A stretch of 64,000 nucleotides of DNA from Chlorokybus atmophyticus. Taxonomy: Eukaryota; Streptophyta; Chlorokybophyceae; Chlorokybales; Chlorokybaceae. This document shows positions 33,305 through 44,299 of this stretch, in pieces; the stretch's first letter is position 1, and each line of letters begins with the position of its first letter. The position numbers and the translations under genes were made by a program. The notes under the pieces were generated by a model. That model had not been told where the DNA came from and ran no database searches. It worked only from the letters and a program-made list of their open reading frames with translations. The DNA is taken from positions 374,328-438,327 of the forward strand of contig RHPI01001132.1 of NCBI GenBank assembly GCA_009103225.1, read 5' to 3'.

Positions 33305-36300
33305 ATGGCGCTGGTCATGTCATGCTCAAGCCAGGCTCAGACGGTCTCAGCGGCTCGGAACAGCAAAGCAGTGTTACCGTTGAAGCTGTCGCTGCGGCCA
33401 AGGCACAAAAGGCATGCTCGAGCGGTGTGCAGCCCATGCGTGGCGAACCTCCACGAGGTGCGAGGGCGGGATACCGGAAAAATCCATGACGAGGAAGCTG
33501 GCAAAGAGGAAGAGAGCGTCTCGCCTGCTTACGCCACGCGCTACAGTGGCAAAGCGGTATGCCGCAGACAACCGATATGTTATGTCCATTCAGTGCACTA
33601 GCTTAATATTGCACACCCGTACGTGCACACACACGCATGTGCGTGCGGGTGTGTGCTGCTTGTTAACTATGCCACAAACGCACCATCATCACTTTGGTAA
33701 CCTTTAGAGAAGGTTTGCAACTATCATGAATTCAGATGTGCAGAGTTGTTTGTGATTAACCGTGCCTGTTACACAGTTGCCAAAAAACAAGTTACCGCAA
33801 GAGCCGATGGACAAAGACGCTGCCTACCAATTCGTTCGCGATGAGCTCATGCTTGACGGCAACCCGCGCCTCAATCTGGCGAGCTTCCTTACCACATGGA
33901 TGGAGCCCGAGTGCGACAAGTAAGCATGACCTTGCACACTCAGTTTGCAAGCAAATGACTCATGAATGAAAAGACATGTTTGCGGTGCAGACTCATGGCA
34001 GAGAGCATGAACAAGAACTTTGTGGATGCCGACGAGTACCCTGCGACGATGGAGCTGCAGAATCGCTGCGTAAACATGATTGCGCGGCTGTGCAACGTGC
34101 CTCTCAACAACAGTGATGACAGGGCAGTTGGAGTCTCGTAAGTAGTCTTATAGTCATATAGTCTTATAAGTTTTCACTTTTTGCATACAATGTGGGTTTG
34201 TTGCTTGTTTGTTGTCGTTGTTGTCGATGTTGTTGTTGTTGTCGTCTCACCAACCGGCGGTTGTGCACAGGACAGTTGGCTCCAGTGAGGCCATTCTTCT
34301 GTCAGGCCTCGCCTTCAAGATGCTTTGGAAGAAGAAGATGCTAGCGAAAGGCCGCAAACCCGAGGAGCTGCTGCATCCCAACATTGTGATGGGTGCCAAC
34401 GCACAGGCAGGGCCACTGCATGTAGGCATTGCCATTGGTTGGCTGTCCCAACACACGTTGATGTCCCATAAACACCCCATTGGGGAGGAGAGGTGTACAA
34501 TCAGTTATCACACGGAACAATTTGTCGAAGTCGAAATTTTGGGTTAGAGGGTGTATTCCGACTATTATGTAACCTGTTTGTTGCCAATAGATGTTACACA
34601 GGATCTGTGCACAGCAGTAGTTCACACGAACGAGTCAAATGTCAGTGAATGAATTGCAAGCAACGATATAACCTTTAACTCAAGTTGTCTGAGTGTTTGA
34701 TGCATGGCATGCCAACAACCATCACACAACCATGCAAACCCATCACCACAGGGATGCAGTAGCAGAGTAGAATCCAAGCACAGTTGCAAGACAAGAAAAT
34801 TGTTGATTTACCAACCCAAAAAGGGGTACAGGTACAGGTACAGGTCTTGTTTCACACAATTCTATCTACCTCCGCCAAACCTAAGCAACACCACCAATCC
34901 GCGGGTGCACTCTAACCCAACCACACTGCAACATCAACATAGATGTTCATGAAACCAATATGTCCCCATGTCCCATTGGTTGGCTGTGCCAACACACGTT
35001 GTTTTCACGCTGTTTCTCACGCAATGGTCCAAGAATCACCTACAACTACTAGGCACATCAAGTCTGCTTGCTGTACCAGATCGATACAGTTTCATTCAAG
35101 TTTGTGGCCATGGCGGCGGTGGAGGCGGCGGCGGCGGTGGCGGCGGCTGGCGAAGTGAACAAGTCAGCAGCGACTCTTAGCAAAGGTACTTCTAAATTCT
35201 GCTACCCTACTCAGCATCCTCCCAAGCCTCCTTTAGCGCTTGGTATCGCCTGTATGTGGCGATGTCGATGGGAAAGTCGCGGCGAAAACCCTTCAGGCGA
35301 TTCAGTTCCTTAGGGCAGGGCTGAATGTTGTTAAGATGCAACACCTTTTCCAAGCCCTCCTGTTTGATCCATGCACAAGGAATGACATGGTCTAGCTCCC
35401 AAACCGACCCATAGTTCTCCCATCGAATATGGCCCTGCAAACATAGCATTTAACTACAACATCAACAACACCTCAAATCATATGCAATGAACGCACAGAA
35501 AAGATACCTCCCACGCTTCAAACTGATCTTCAACAAACTTGATAAAGCGCGCCTTGTTGGCACACAGGAAATGTGCCCATCGTTTCCCTTCAATACCATT
35601 TCTCAGTAGTTGCTGCCCGTTCCTGCGCATCAACGCGTTCCAGGCACGCGTTTGGCCATCCACTATGGAGGATACATCCTGTGTTACCGATAACGCGAAC
35701 GGGAAGCTCCTGTGAGCGAGGCAAGTAAGTAAGTAAGTTTGAACATGTACACATATGTCGTTATGCAGATCTTGAACAACAAACAAGCCCTTACTGTTCT
35801 GTCAGAGCGGCATGGCATTGGCCGCAGACTCCGCGATTCAGCTGTTTACGGCCTGCTCTGCAGATGTAACACTTGTCCGGGAAGGAGCAGGGAATGCATG
35901 TCTTGTAGTTCCTGCGGAGAAGCGAAGGTGCTAGCGGCTTACGACACGTGATGCAGGTACTTTTTCCATCAGGGTTCCTGCACGCTGGTAATGTACAAAC
36001 TGACATTCGTCAGTCAATCCACCAAGTTGTAAACAGCCACGGTTACAAATGCAATGACAGTACCTGCATGTGTTGAATAGCCCTCCCTTGCAAGCATATC
36101 TTCAACTGGTTCGTTGCATATATGGCAGATGATTTCTCCTTCCTGTATGTCACGTCGCTTTTCTCTGAACTTCTTTTTAACGCAGGACGCGCATATCTTT
36201 CCGGTATTGTACACCGCAAGAGGTCTATCACAATCCGCATTGTCACACTTGCGTTCCTGTTGCTGCCTCTGCTCTGCCCGTCTCTTCTTGTCACAGCTAT

Positions 36301-39300
36301 TGCACTCCACCCCCGTCATGTAAGACTCCACAAGTCCATCACAATCCGCATTGTCACATATGCGTGGTTGCTCCTTCCTCTCTTTCTGTCTCTTCTTCTT
36401 ACACCTTTGGCACAACACCCCCGTCATGTAAGACTCCACCAATCTCTCACAATCCGCATTGCCACACTTGCGTGGTTGTTCGTTGCTCTTCTCTTTTGCC
36501 TTCTTCCTCTTACACCGACCGCATATCCTCCCTGTCATGCATGTCTCCACCAATCTCTTACAATCCGCATTGTTACACTCGCGTGGTTGTCCCTGCTTCT
36601 TCTGTCTTAACTTGTTCCTATCACACCGACTGCATTCCGTCCCTCCCATGTATGCCTCCACCAATCTATCGCAGTCGTCATGTTGGCAGGTGAGTGTCGC
36701 TCTGTCGATCTCAGCAACCTGTCGCTTGATTGTAGGGCTGGTTGAAGATGACAGGCTGGGAGGGGAGCTGGATACGACAAGCAAAGCAGGTGAGTCCGTT
36801 TCTGAATCACGCAACCATCTTGTGAGGTGAAACTTGATAGTGTCTTTGACAGTATCCTCAGCTTGACAGTGAGCTTGACATTCAGCTTGACAGTCATACT
36901 CAGGCGAAGTGAACACATAGACAAGCTCGACTACTGACTATCAGCTTGACTACTGCTTGACAGTTGTACTCAGCTTGACATTCAGCTTGACAGTCATACT
37001 CAGGCGAAGTGAACACATAGACAAGCTTGACTACTGACTATCAGCTTGACTACTGCTTGACAGTTGTACTCAGCTTGACATTCAGCTTGACAGTCATACT
37101 CAGGCGAAGTGAACACATAGACAAGCTTGACTACTGACTATCAGCTTGACTACTGCTTGACAGCTGTACTCAGCTTGACATTCAGCTTGACAGTCATACT
37201 CAGGCGAAGTGAACACATAGACAAGCTTGACTACTGACTATCAGCTTGACTACTGCTTGACTATCAACAAGTTTAACCAGCACACACCTGCTGCCTGCCG
37301 GCAGGGGCAGTTCACCGGGATCCCGCTGCTTGCGCTTCATTACCACTTCAACCTAGCAACCAAGCAAGTCAGTCAGTCAACTAGCAGACCCACTGCTCTT
37401 GCGCTTGCAGTTCATGCATGCATGCCAGCTGGCTTACATTGCTTGTGCATGCAGTACAGCCTCCAGTACTGACCTGACTGCTTGCGATGAGGCCCCAGCT
37501 TAGAGCTGGACATGAGCACTTGCGATTTGGCGCAGCTCCTCTCCTAGCCCGCCATTCTGGGAGGTAAGTGTGCTGTTTCACACTTCACTCCCCTCCGCCC
37601 CCACTCCCCGCCCCCGCACTTTCCCGCCACCGCCACCGCCACCGCCACCACCACAGTGCATGCTCTGCTGCTGCATTGGCAGTAGGAGCTGCGTTGATGT
37701 GCGACGTGAGTGCTCCACCTAGTGGTACAGTTCTCAGTCGTGAACTGTCAGTGCTTGTCGTTATGTCAAATGGCGGGTTGGACATGCTGTTGCTGCCTTA
37801 CGAGGAGGTCTCGCGCTGAGGACGACAAGCATGAGCTATTTCTGGCAACCATCCGTCACTGTGACGTAATGCCACTGCCGCGTGACCTTGTCGCCGCGAT
37901 CAAGTAATAATCAAACAATAAATAAGTAAATAAATACATATAACAATATACATATAATCAAACAAGAACAAAATCCATATGACACACTGAGGAAAAAAAG
38001 TTATAGTGTGGGACAAACTCGGACGATACTTTGATGTTGAACTGAAGACCGTGCCTGTTTCAGGTACTCACATACTGGTATACTGGTACATGCATCATGT
38101 AGTGCAGATTGCTGCTGCTGGTGACTGATGTATTATATGACGGTGTTTGCAGAGCATGAGCTCATCATGAACCCAAAGAAGGCAGTGGACATGGTTGATG
38201 AGAACACAATATGCGTGGCGGTCATGTTTGGCAGCACGTAAGCTGAGTTGAGGATGCATACATAGGTATTGGCCGCTTAAGCTCATCACTCTTCTCGGTA
38301 GCTACACAGGGGAGTTTGAGGATGTCAAAGCCATTAATGACCTGCTTATGGAAAAGAACACGGCGACTGGATGGGATACGCCAATACACGTTGATGCTGC
38401 GAGCGGCGGGTTTGTTGCACCATTCTTGTGGCCGGAGCTCGAATGGGACTTCAGACTTCCGCTGGTAGATGTGCTTTGTTAGTCCCCAGATATCAGCACT
38501 TGCTGATGTTGATGTAGTCGACGTATGCGGATCTGTGTACAGGTGAAGGCCATCAATCTGTCAGGCCACAAGTACGGCCTTGTGTACCCGGGCTGCGGTA
38601 TGCGACAGAGACCACAAAGTAGTCAACATGACGCTAGATGATTTCATTGCTTTTGTTCACTGCTTGCGCAGGTTGGAACATTTGGCGGTCCAAGGCAGAG
38701 CTTCCAGAGGAGCTGGTGTTCCATATCACGTACCTTGGGAGCGATCAAGCAACAGCAACACTCAACTTCTCACGCAGCTCTAGCGGGGTCGTCGGTCAAT
38801 ACTATCAGTTCATCCGGTAGTGCTCTTGTTTAGCTAGCGTGCGTGCGTGCATCTACACGTGCGTGCATATGCGTACGTATAAGTGTACGGGCGGGCGAGC
38901 TCGCGCGTGCCTGTATGTGCGTCTTTGATGGGCAACCATTGCGTGTGTATTCAGGCTCGGCTTTGAGGGCTACAAGGGGATTATGGCCAACTGCTGGGCG
39001 CAGGTCCATTATCTCCGCCAGCGCATTGCAAAGCTTGGGCACTTCCGCCTGATGTCCGCTGAAGACCAGGGAGTGCCTGTTGTCGCCTTCAGACTGCAGG
39101 TGCATGTGACATTTCTCAGCCTACGTTTTCTGACATCTGACAGGTGGTGCTTGACACGGTGATACGCGTGCTCATGCAGGATACAAGCAAGTACGATGAG
39201 CACGACATTGCTCTTGGGCTGAAATTTTACGGATGGATTGTTCCAGCATACAACTTGCCGCCAGATGTGAGCCATGTCACCATTCTGCGTGCTGTTGTGA

Positions 39301-39636
39301 GAGAGGACTTCACGCGCTCACTGGCAGAGAAGCTTGCAGACAACCTCAAGCAGGTGACACACCAGATATATCCGTGTGCTTGCACTCGTGTCGGCGTGTG
39401 CGCGCGCATACGCCGCATGCATGTGCTTAGGTGTGCGTTTGTGTGTGCACCTAGGCATGCATGCCCGTATATGTGTGAGTGTGCTGTGCATATCACATTG
39501 CAAAGCAACAGATACCGCACCTGACCCCACATCACAGACCTCCACTCCTGTGCAGGTCGTGGAGGACTTAGAAGCGCATCCCAAGAAGCAAGCCGACAAG
39601 CAAAAGGAGAAGCCGAGGACCGTTCGCCCGTGCTGA
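33305..39636 (+). CDS. GAD: Glutamate decarboxylase (PLP-dependent)
   Basis: Twelve exons: 33305-33556, 33777-33919, 33991-34137, 34271-~34407, ~38007-38063, 38153-38237, 38302-38464, 38543-38597, 38672-38816, 38955-39099, 39180-39353, 39556-39636; about 527 residues. It converts glutamate to GABA and CO2. Family blocks: [74 protein letters not shown], and the cofactor-binding Lys in [18 protein letters not shown] (about residue 338). The first ~45 residues are Ser/Ala/Lys/Arg-rich without acids ([19 protein letters not shown]), consistent with plastid targeting, which is unusual for this enzyme. The C-terminus is Lys/Arg-rich but lacks the Trp of the plant calmodulin-binding tail. The exon 4/5 junction is abnormal: after GANAQ no GT donor is found, and the intron is about 3.6 kb while the others are roughly 60-220 bp. 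Confidence 0.92.
34423..35206. other. Inserted intron sequence without a recognised gene
   Basis: Left part of the enlarged GAD intron. A ~29-bp stretch (CATTGGTTGGCTGT and following CCAACACACGTTG) occurs twice, near 34434 and 34974. A GGC-repeat run lies at 35107-35150. No family motif is seen. Confidence 0.5.
35207..36916 (-). CDS. HNH endonuclease with an N-terminal array of Cys4 zinc fingers, nested antisense in a GAD intron
   Basis: Four exons on the minus strand: 36916-36064, 35984-35795, 35709-35508, 35434-35207; all junctions are GT-AG and keep frame (about 490 residues). The middle holds five tandem fingers of the form C-x4-C-x12-C-x2-C, e.g. [12 protein letters not shown]...CGRC, each followed by a basic linker. 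Further Cys pairs follow (CHIC, CITC, CIPC, CYIC, CGQC). The C-terminal domain has [20 protein letters not shown], then [16 protein letters not shown] and [18 protein letters not shown]: the HNH core with Asp-His and the two Asn positions (H-N-N). HNH enzymes of this layout cut DNA and are common in phages, giant viruses and homing elements. The frame opens without an ATG (GTG at 36916; a stop lies 24 nt upstream of it), so the true start may be in an upstream exon, or at a Met within finger 1. The gene is intact, unlike the nearby retroelements. Confidence 0.75.
36886..37275. repeat. 100-bp tandem repeat, about four copies
   Basis: The landmark CAGTCATACTCAGGCGAAGT recurs at 36891, 36991, 37091 and 37191: exactly 100 bp apart, with very few differences. 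Within each unit AGCTTGAC is repeated. The first copy overlaps the 5' coding end of the HNH gene; the rest lie just upstream of it. Confidence 0.95.
37276..38006 (+). other. Inserted intron sequence with orphan coding-like fragments
   Basis: Between the 100-bp repeats and GAD exon 5. Plus-strand segments read [19 protein letters not shown] (about 37722-37780) and, in another frame ending at a TAA (37907), [15 protein letters not shown] then [11 protein letters not shown]. They look protein-like but match nothing I recognise. They may be a captured gene fragment. Confidence 0.35.
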
Positions 39637-40153
39637 CGGCATTGTGTATCTGTCTGACAGTGTTTGATTGCCGCGCATGAAACACTGCATGCCAGTGTAG
39701 GGTGGATAGGCCAAACTTTGTACATAGGAGGCCGAACTCTGCACAGAATGCCGAAGCTTATCCTGAGAATGAGATGTCTCAGTAAAAATGCACTACTGAT
39801 TCCTGGACATTCTAGACGGCCCTCCGCGAAAATATGAAATACAGTGTCTCAGCAATATTGCAACACACATTGACTCAGTACTGCTATTGATTTCTGGATG
39901 GCCCTGCAGCGCGGTGCCGCACCGCCGGTGTGGCTGTCGCAATTTAAACCGCGGGGGCTGGCCAGTATAGGCGCCCTGCGCTGTGTTGTGCGGCTTGTAC
40001 TGAATTCTGTGTTGCACAAAGCGCGGGGGGCTGCTTAGCTGTAGCTCACAGTGCGACTGTCTCTCCAGACACTGGCTCCATCTTCGCGGGAGCCTATGCT
40101 GTGGAGTGGTGGATGCATGTCGCGCGGAGCTGTTGGGCGGTCACTGGAGCTTT

Positions 40154-40560
40154 GTTGGAAGCTTGCATGCTTGGTGAATTTCCAAGCAGTGACTACAATT
40201 TGGCTTGCTTGAGCACTTGCTGTGCACTACGCGGTGAAGTGGATGACAGTCAATCGTGACGGTTGGTGGGTGCTCAGCATGCTAGGAACCATGCTTGGTT
40301 GGCGAATATTGGCTATTTACATAGGTAATGCTGGAGTTCAGTTGCTTGAACCGATCGAATGACTGACATGAATGAATGTGCGTTTAAAAACAGCTGTTGG
40401 GCCGCCCAACCGGGTCACCAGCGTGGTTGGAAGCTTGCATGCTTGATGAGTGACCAAGCAACTGACTGCATTTTTGCTTGCTTAAGCACTTGCTGTGCAC
40501 TGCGCGGTGAAGTGGATGACTGTCAAACGTGACACTTGGTCGGTGCTCAGCCTGCTAGGA
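40154..40560. repeat. Diverged direct duplication, copies at 40154-40287 and 40436-40560
   Basis: Both copies begin GTTGGAAGCTTGCATGCTT and end with GTGCTCAGC, then TGCTAGGA. Between these the order of blocks (AGCACTTGCTGTGCACT, GCGGTGAAGTGGATGAC) is kept, with scattered differences. Confidence 0.85.
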
Positions 40561-40624
40561 GTTGATGGCGATAGTATTTGTCAGTAGTAAGAACGCCTTG
40601 TCGCCTGCCTCTCAATGCATTTAC

Positions 40625-40734
40625 AAACAGGAACAATTGGCGCAGCCTGTCCAATAGGACAGGCTGGACTCCTATTGGACAGGCTGCGCCAATTGTTCCT
40701 GTTTGTCCAATAGGACAGGCTGCGCCAATTGTTT
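40625..40734. repeat. 35-bp perfect inverted repeat plus a third partial copy
   Basis: 40625-40659 and 40670-40704 are exact reverse complements with a 10-nt loop. A third copy of the core follows at 40705-40734. The core CCTGTCC-AATA-GGACAGG is itself a palindrome. Confidence 0.95.
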
Positions 40735-40911
40735 GGGGGGAACGGCATCCAACCTGTGCACCAGAGCACATGTTTGCTGGGGCTCTGCATGCCGAGTGCT
40801 GTCATTGCAAGTTGATAGCAAGTCCGCCGTCTTTGCAAGCAATGACTTGTTCATACCTAGTCCCGCTGCGCCAGATTTTCGTAATCAAAGCTGGTTGTGT
40901 CTTCAATGACT

Positions 40912-40945
40912 TTTGGGACAGATCCCTCAGGAGATCTGTCCCAAA
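40912..40945. repeat. 13-bp perfect hairpin
   Basis: TTTGGGACAGATC and GATCTGTCCCAAA around an 8-nt loop. Confidence 0.95.
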
Positions 40946-43900
40946 CCCACAATAGAGCATGCTGTCACTACAGTTGTGTAATGACAGCAAGCTCCATTGC
41001 AGACTGCACACGGGGAGCTGCAACGAGCCTGTGCAATCCGGAAGCAATGGTGACATGTCAAACGGGACTGTTAATGGGTAACGAACCTATTTACCAGTTG
41101 GAAACAGCAATTTCTTATTGTTGTTGGGGTTGATGGATGTCTTGACCGTACAAGAGAACTCGTTCTTGCGAACAACAAGGTAATCTTGCGTTGCCCTAAT
41201 AGCGCAAAGATCTTCCTGCTGCTTGGACTAGCAGGAGCATCGCCAAGATATACATAATGGTACGCCTGCGGGATTTGCCATAGGTTGATGGCAACCCAAT
41301 GACCACCATGTCCGTCTAAGTAATTATGCAATTGCATATTCAATAAGTGTTTTCGCTCTGCCCGATAGATTAAGACAGGTACCGGCAGCGGTGGTTATTA
41401 TGCATCTGCGCCCTTATTTGCACTAGTGCTTTCTATTTGACTATTTGCTGTTGCTATCCAATTTGTAGGCTTAGCATTGATATAAACTTGTGCGCAGGGT
41501 TGTCGTTTCAATGTGCCGCACATGCTGCTCTTGAGTACCAGGCGCAAAGACAGCGGTGACAAGCATTCCACATAGCCACGGTGGTGCTCGAAAACTGTCT
41601 CACCTTATGACGCGGTTACAGAAGTACGCAAGTGCTGGATATACAGGTCTCGTTCCAAGCCATGCCAACAGGTGGCAAACAGGTGCTTGATGGCAAGAAG
41701 GAATGTTTGGATTGTCGGGCGCTACACATATAGTTCAAGCAACCACAATAAGTACCTCGCTTGCATGCATGAGTGATGATCTTGGAAACTGAATCTACTG
41801 GCATTGTGTCCAAAGTTCGTGCTTGCAGGGCTAGGGTGCACCGAAACTATGTGACCTAAGGATGAGCATCTGTTGTGCCACACCTGCCGCCTGTGATTGT
41901 TGGATTAAGAGGAGGAAACCTACTCAAGGTACTTGCAATGTAAGTTTGCTGTACCTCATTCACCCTTGATGAAGTTTAACTATGTGCGTTGCAGTGGTTG
42001 AATATGTGCCATTCACGGCTGTGGGAAGCTGTTATTAGCCGCTGACATAGCGATCTGGTGCCACGCCGCGTCTTCAGAAAAGGAGTGCAATCTACGCGGC
42101 AAGGTCTCACCACTGACACGGCAGCCTATAAGTATGTGCAAAGAGCGCGCGACTCATGTAGCCGCGGAGAAGTATCCAGAGTAAGTAGTGCTTATAACAT
42201 TGCATTGACACAACGCAATGTTAGAAGCATTGGCTGTTATACGCTGTCATCTTGCATCCAATGCGTTGTTGCCCATTAGCAGGGGCCACACTCATAACAC
42301 AATTTTAAAGAATGGCCAATAATGTGAAAGGAGGACCAGACAACCAACGGAGACGAAGTGCATATACCACGGTTGCCAACAAGAGCCTCTTACGGTGATC
42401 TTTGCGTAACATACTATATTGAAAACGGAGCTCTTAACATCACACCCTCTATTGAGAGCTTTCTTTATGGTGTGTATATATGTGGAAACTCATAAGTATA
42501 GTATACTCATAGTATACTCATTAAGCTGATCGGCATACGAGTGTTATGTGAAAAATGATAATGGGTTGATGGGTATACAGTCAAGGCCTGCGCGATGTGC
42601 CATAGTGTTATGTATTTTCCACGCCACACTTTCTAAAAATAAGCGTGTAGATGAATATGGCATGTGTTTATCAGCACACATTGATGTGATTGCAAGGCCA
42701 CTTGCCTTCAATATGCTTGTATTGGCATGTGTGATGTGTTTACGTTTACATGTTTACATACTGGATCAAACTGCGCTGACAGTGATGGCATGACTCTGAA
42801 ATTTCGGATGTGCTGCATTACTTGCCAATAATCCTCCGCTGTAAATTTCTCAAGCAGCCCTTTAAGCTCAGCAAACGCTGGCATACGACATGTTGCACAA
42901 TTGATTTTGAAATAAGTATTACATTCCAAGCGTAACACTTATTCCACAATCTCGAAGCCCAAAACGTCCGATCTTTGTACTTGAGAAGAGCAAAAGCACT
43001 TGAAAGAGTACAGTTGCCAGCCTCATGTTAAACAAGGCCACCACCGCAAATGATGCGACACTTTTATAATATCAGAGAAGGCGCAACTTGCCTATCCCAA
43101 GTGAGTTAACATGTTAAACACACATGCATACATTATAATTGGTCGCAAGTTGGTCTAATTATTTGTTATATAACATTGGCCTTGGAATGCTAGCTTGCTG
43201 ACCGCCAAAGCGCACGCGCGGGGAGCGTTGGGTGGACGCCAATATTGGCGTCGAGGTATCCCCCGAGCCCCACAAGGAGTCATACATCAATATGCTGACG
43301 ACCCACAAAAACAAGTTGCAAGATTCCCAGGCTTACGGTTGCGGTTGGAGGAGCACAGCAAGCTCTTGGGCACCCCAGAACAATAAAGGGACCATGTTGA
43401 AGTACAATTTGCAAAATGAGAGGTAAATGTTTTTAAAGCACTTATTGACTCCACTGATTTTGCTCGTTCAACTCAAGAAGCACGGCCTCTTTAAAGCTCG
43501 CTTATCAAACAAGCCATGCATTGCTAGAACTGTAATACAACTTGTGTCGTTACAACACATGTACAAGCTCAGTTGCGAGAACCAGTTGACGGTGTGGGAG
43601 CACGACCACAAATCACTAACCAGCTCTTACAATTAACACAACCCTAACGAGCGCGAGGAACTTTTTAGCATCTGACGCATCTTCCCCTGCCTTAAAGAAC
43701 TTCAACTCGTTCAAGGGAGTGAAGCTCGTCCCTCCAACGCCTTTCAGATACGAGAGTGGCTGAGGGAGCGTGCAGCTAGCATGATAAATTTATGATTCAG
43801 TCATAAATAGTCATTTATTATCGTCGGCGCTTGATGCCATTGTAATCGCAGGTGGCAATTGCATGGTGCTAACCGGCATTGCACTTGACTGTGTGTAGGT

Positions 43901-44203
43901 GATAAAACCATGCACGGTTTGGCTTTACCTAATTGTGTTATATTGTGTGCACCATCGCACCACCTTTGGTGCTGCACAGCTGTCTTATGACATGTCCGAA
44001 TTTGCAGCAATTGCATTAGTGATTATGAGATCCGTGCATCTGTATCGACGAGTATTGCTGGCAAAATGCCACGAAGTCACTGGCATATCAACATCGCAAT
44101 GACAAATGCGGTAGCGGGCATCACACATACATGGTGACTCACATGAGCATGTCTAAACATCGTGAGATTGCATGCTAGGTGCGTGACGGGCTGGTAATGT
44201 ACC

Positions 44204-44299
44204 GATATATATATATATTTATATACATGTATACATATATATACATATATACATATATACATATATATATATGTATACATATACATACATATATATAGC
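44204..44299. repeat. TA/ATAC microsatellite
   Basis: Nearly pure alternation of TA and ATAC units over about 95 bp. Confidence 0.9.

Noticed and set aside
35207-36916. HNH gene as part of an integrated giant virus
   Set aside because: No other viral gene (capsid, packaging ATPase, viral polymerase) is seen nearby, and the gene has spliceosomal introns; only the single gene could have such an origin.
36886-37275. 100-bp tandem repeats as a CRISPR array
   Set aside because: There are no unique spacers, the whole period is repeated, the context is a eukaryotic intron, and no cas gene is present.
41071-41343. Minus-strand protein-like frame as a transposase
   Set aside because: No catalytic motif, terminal repeat or neighbouring exon supports this.
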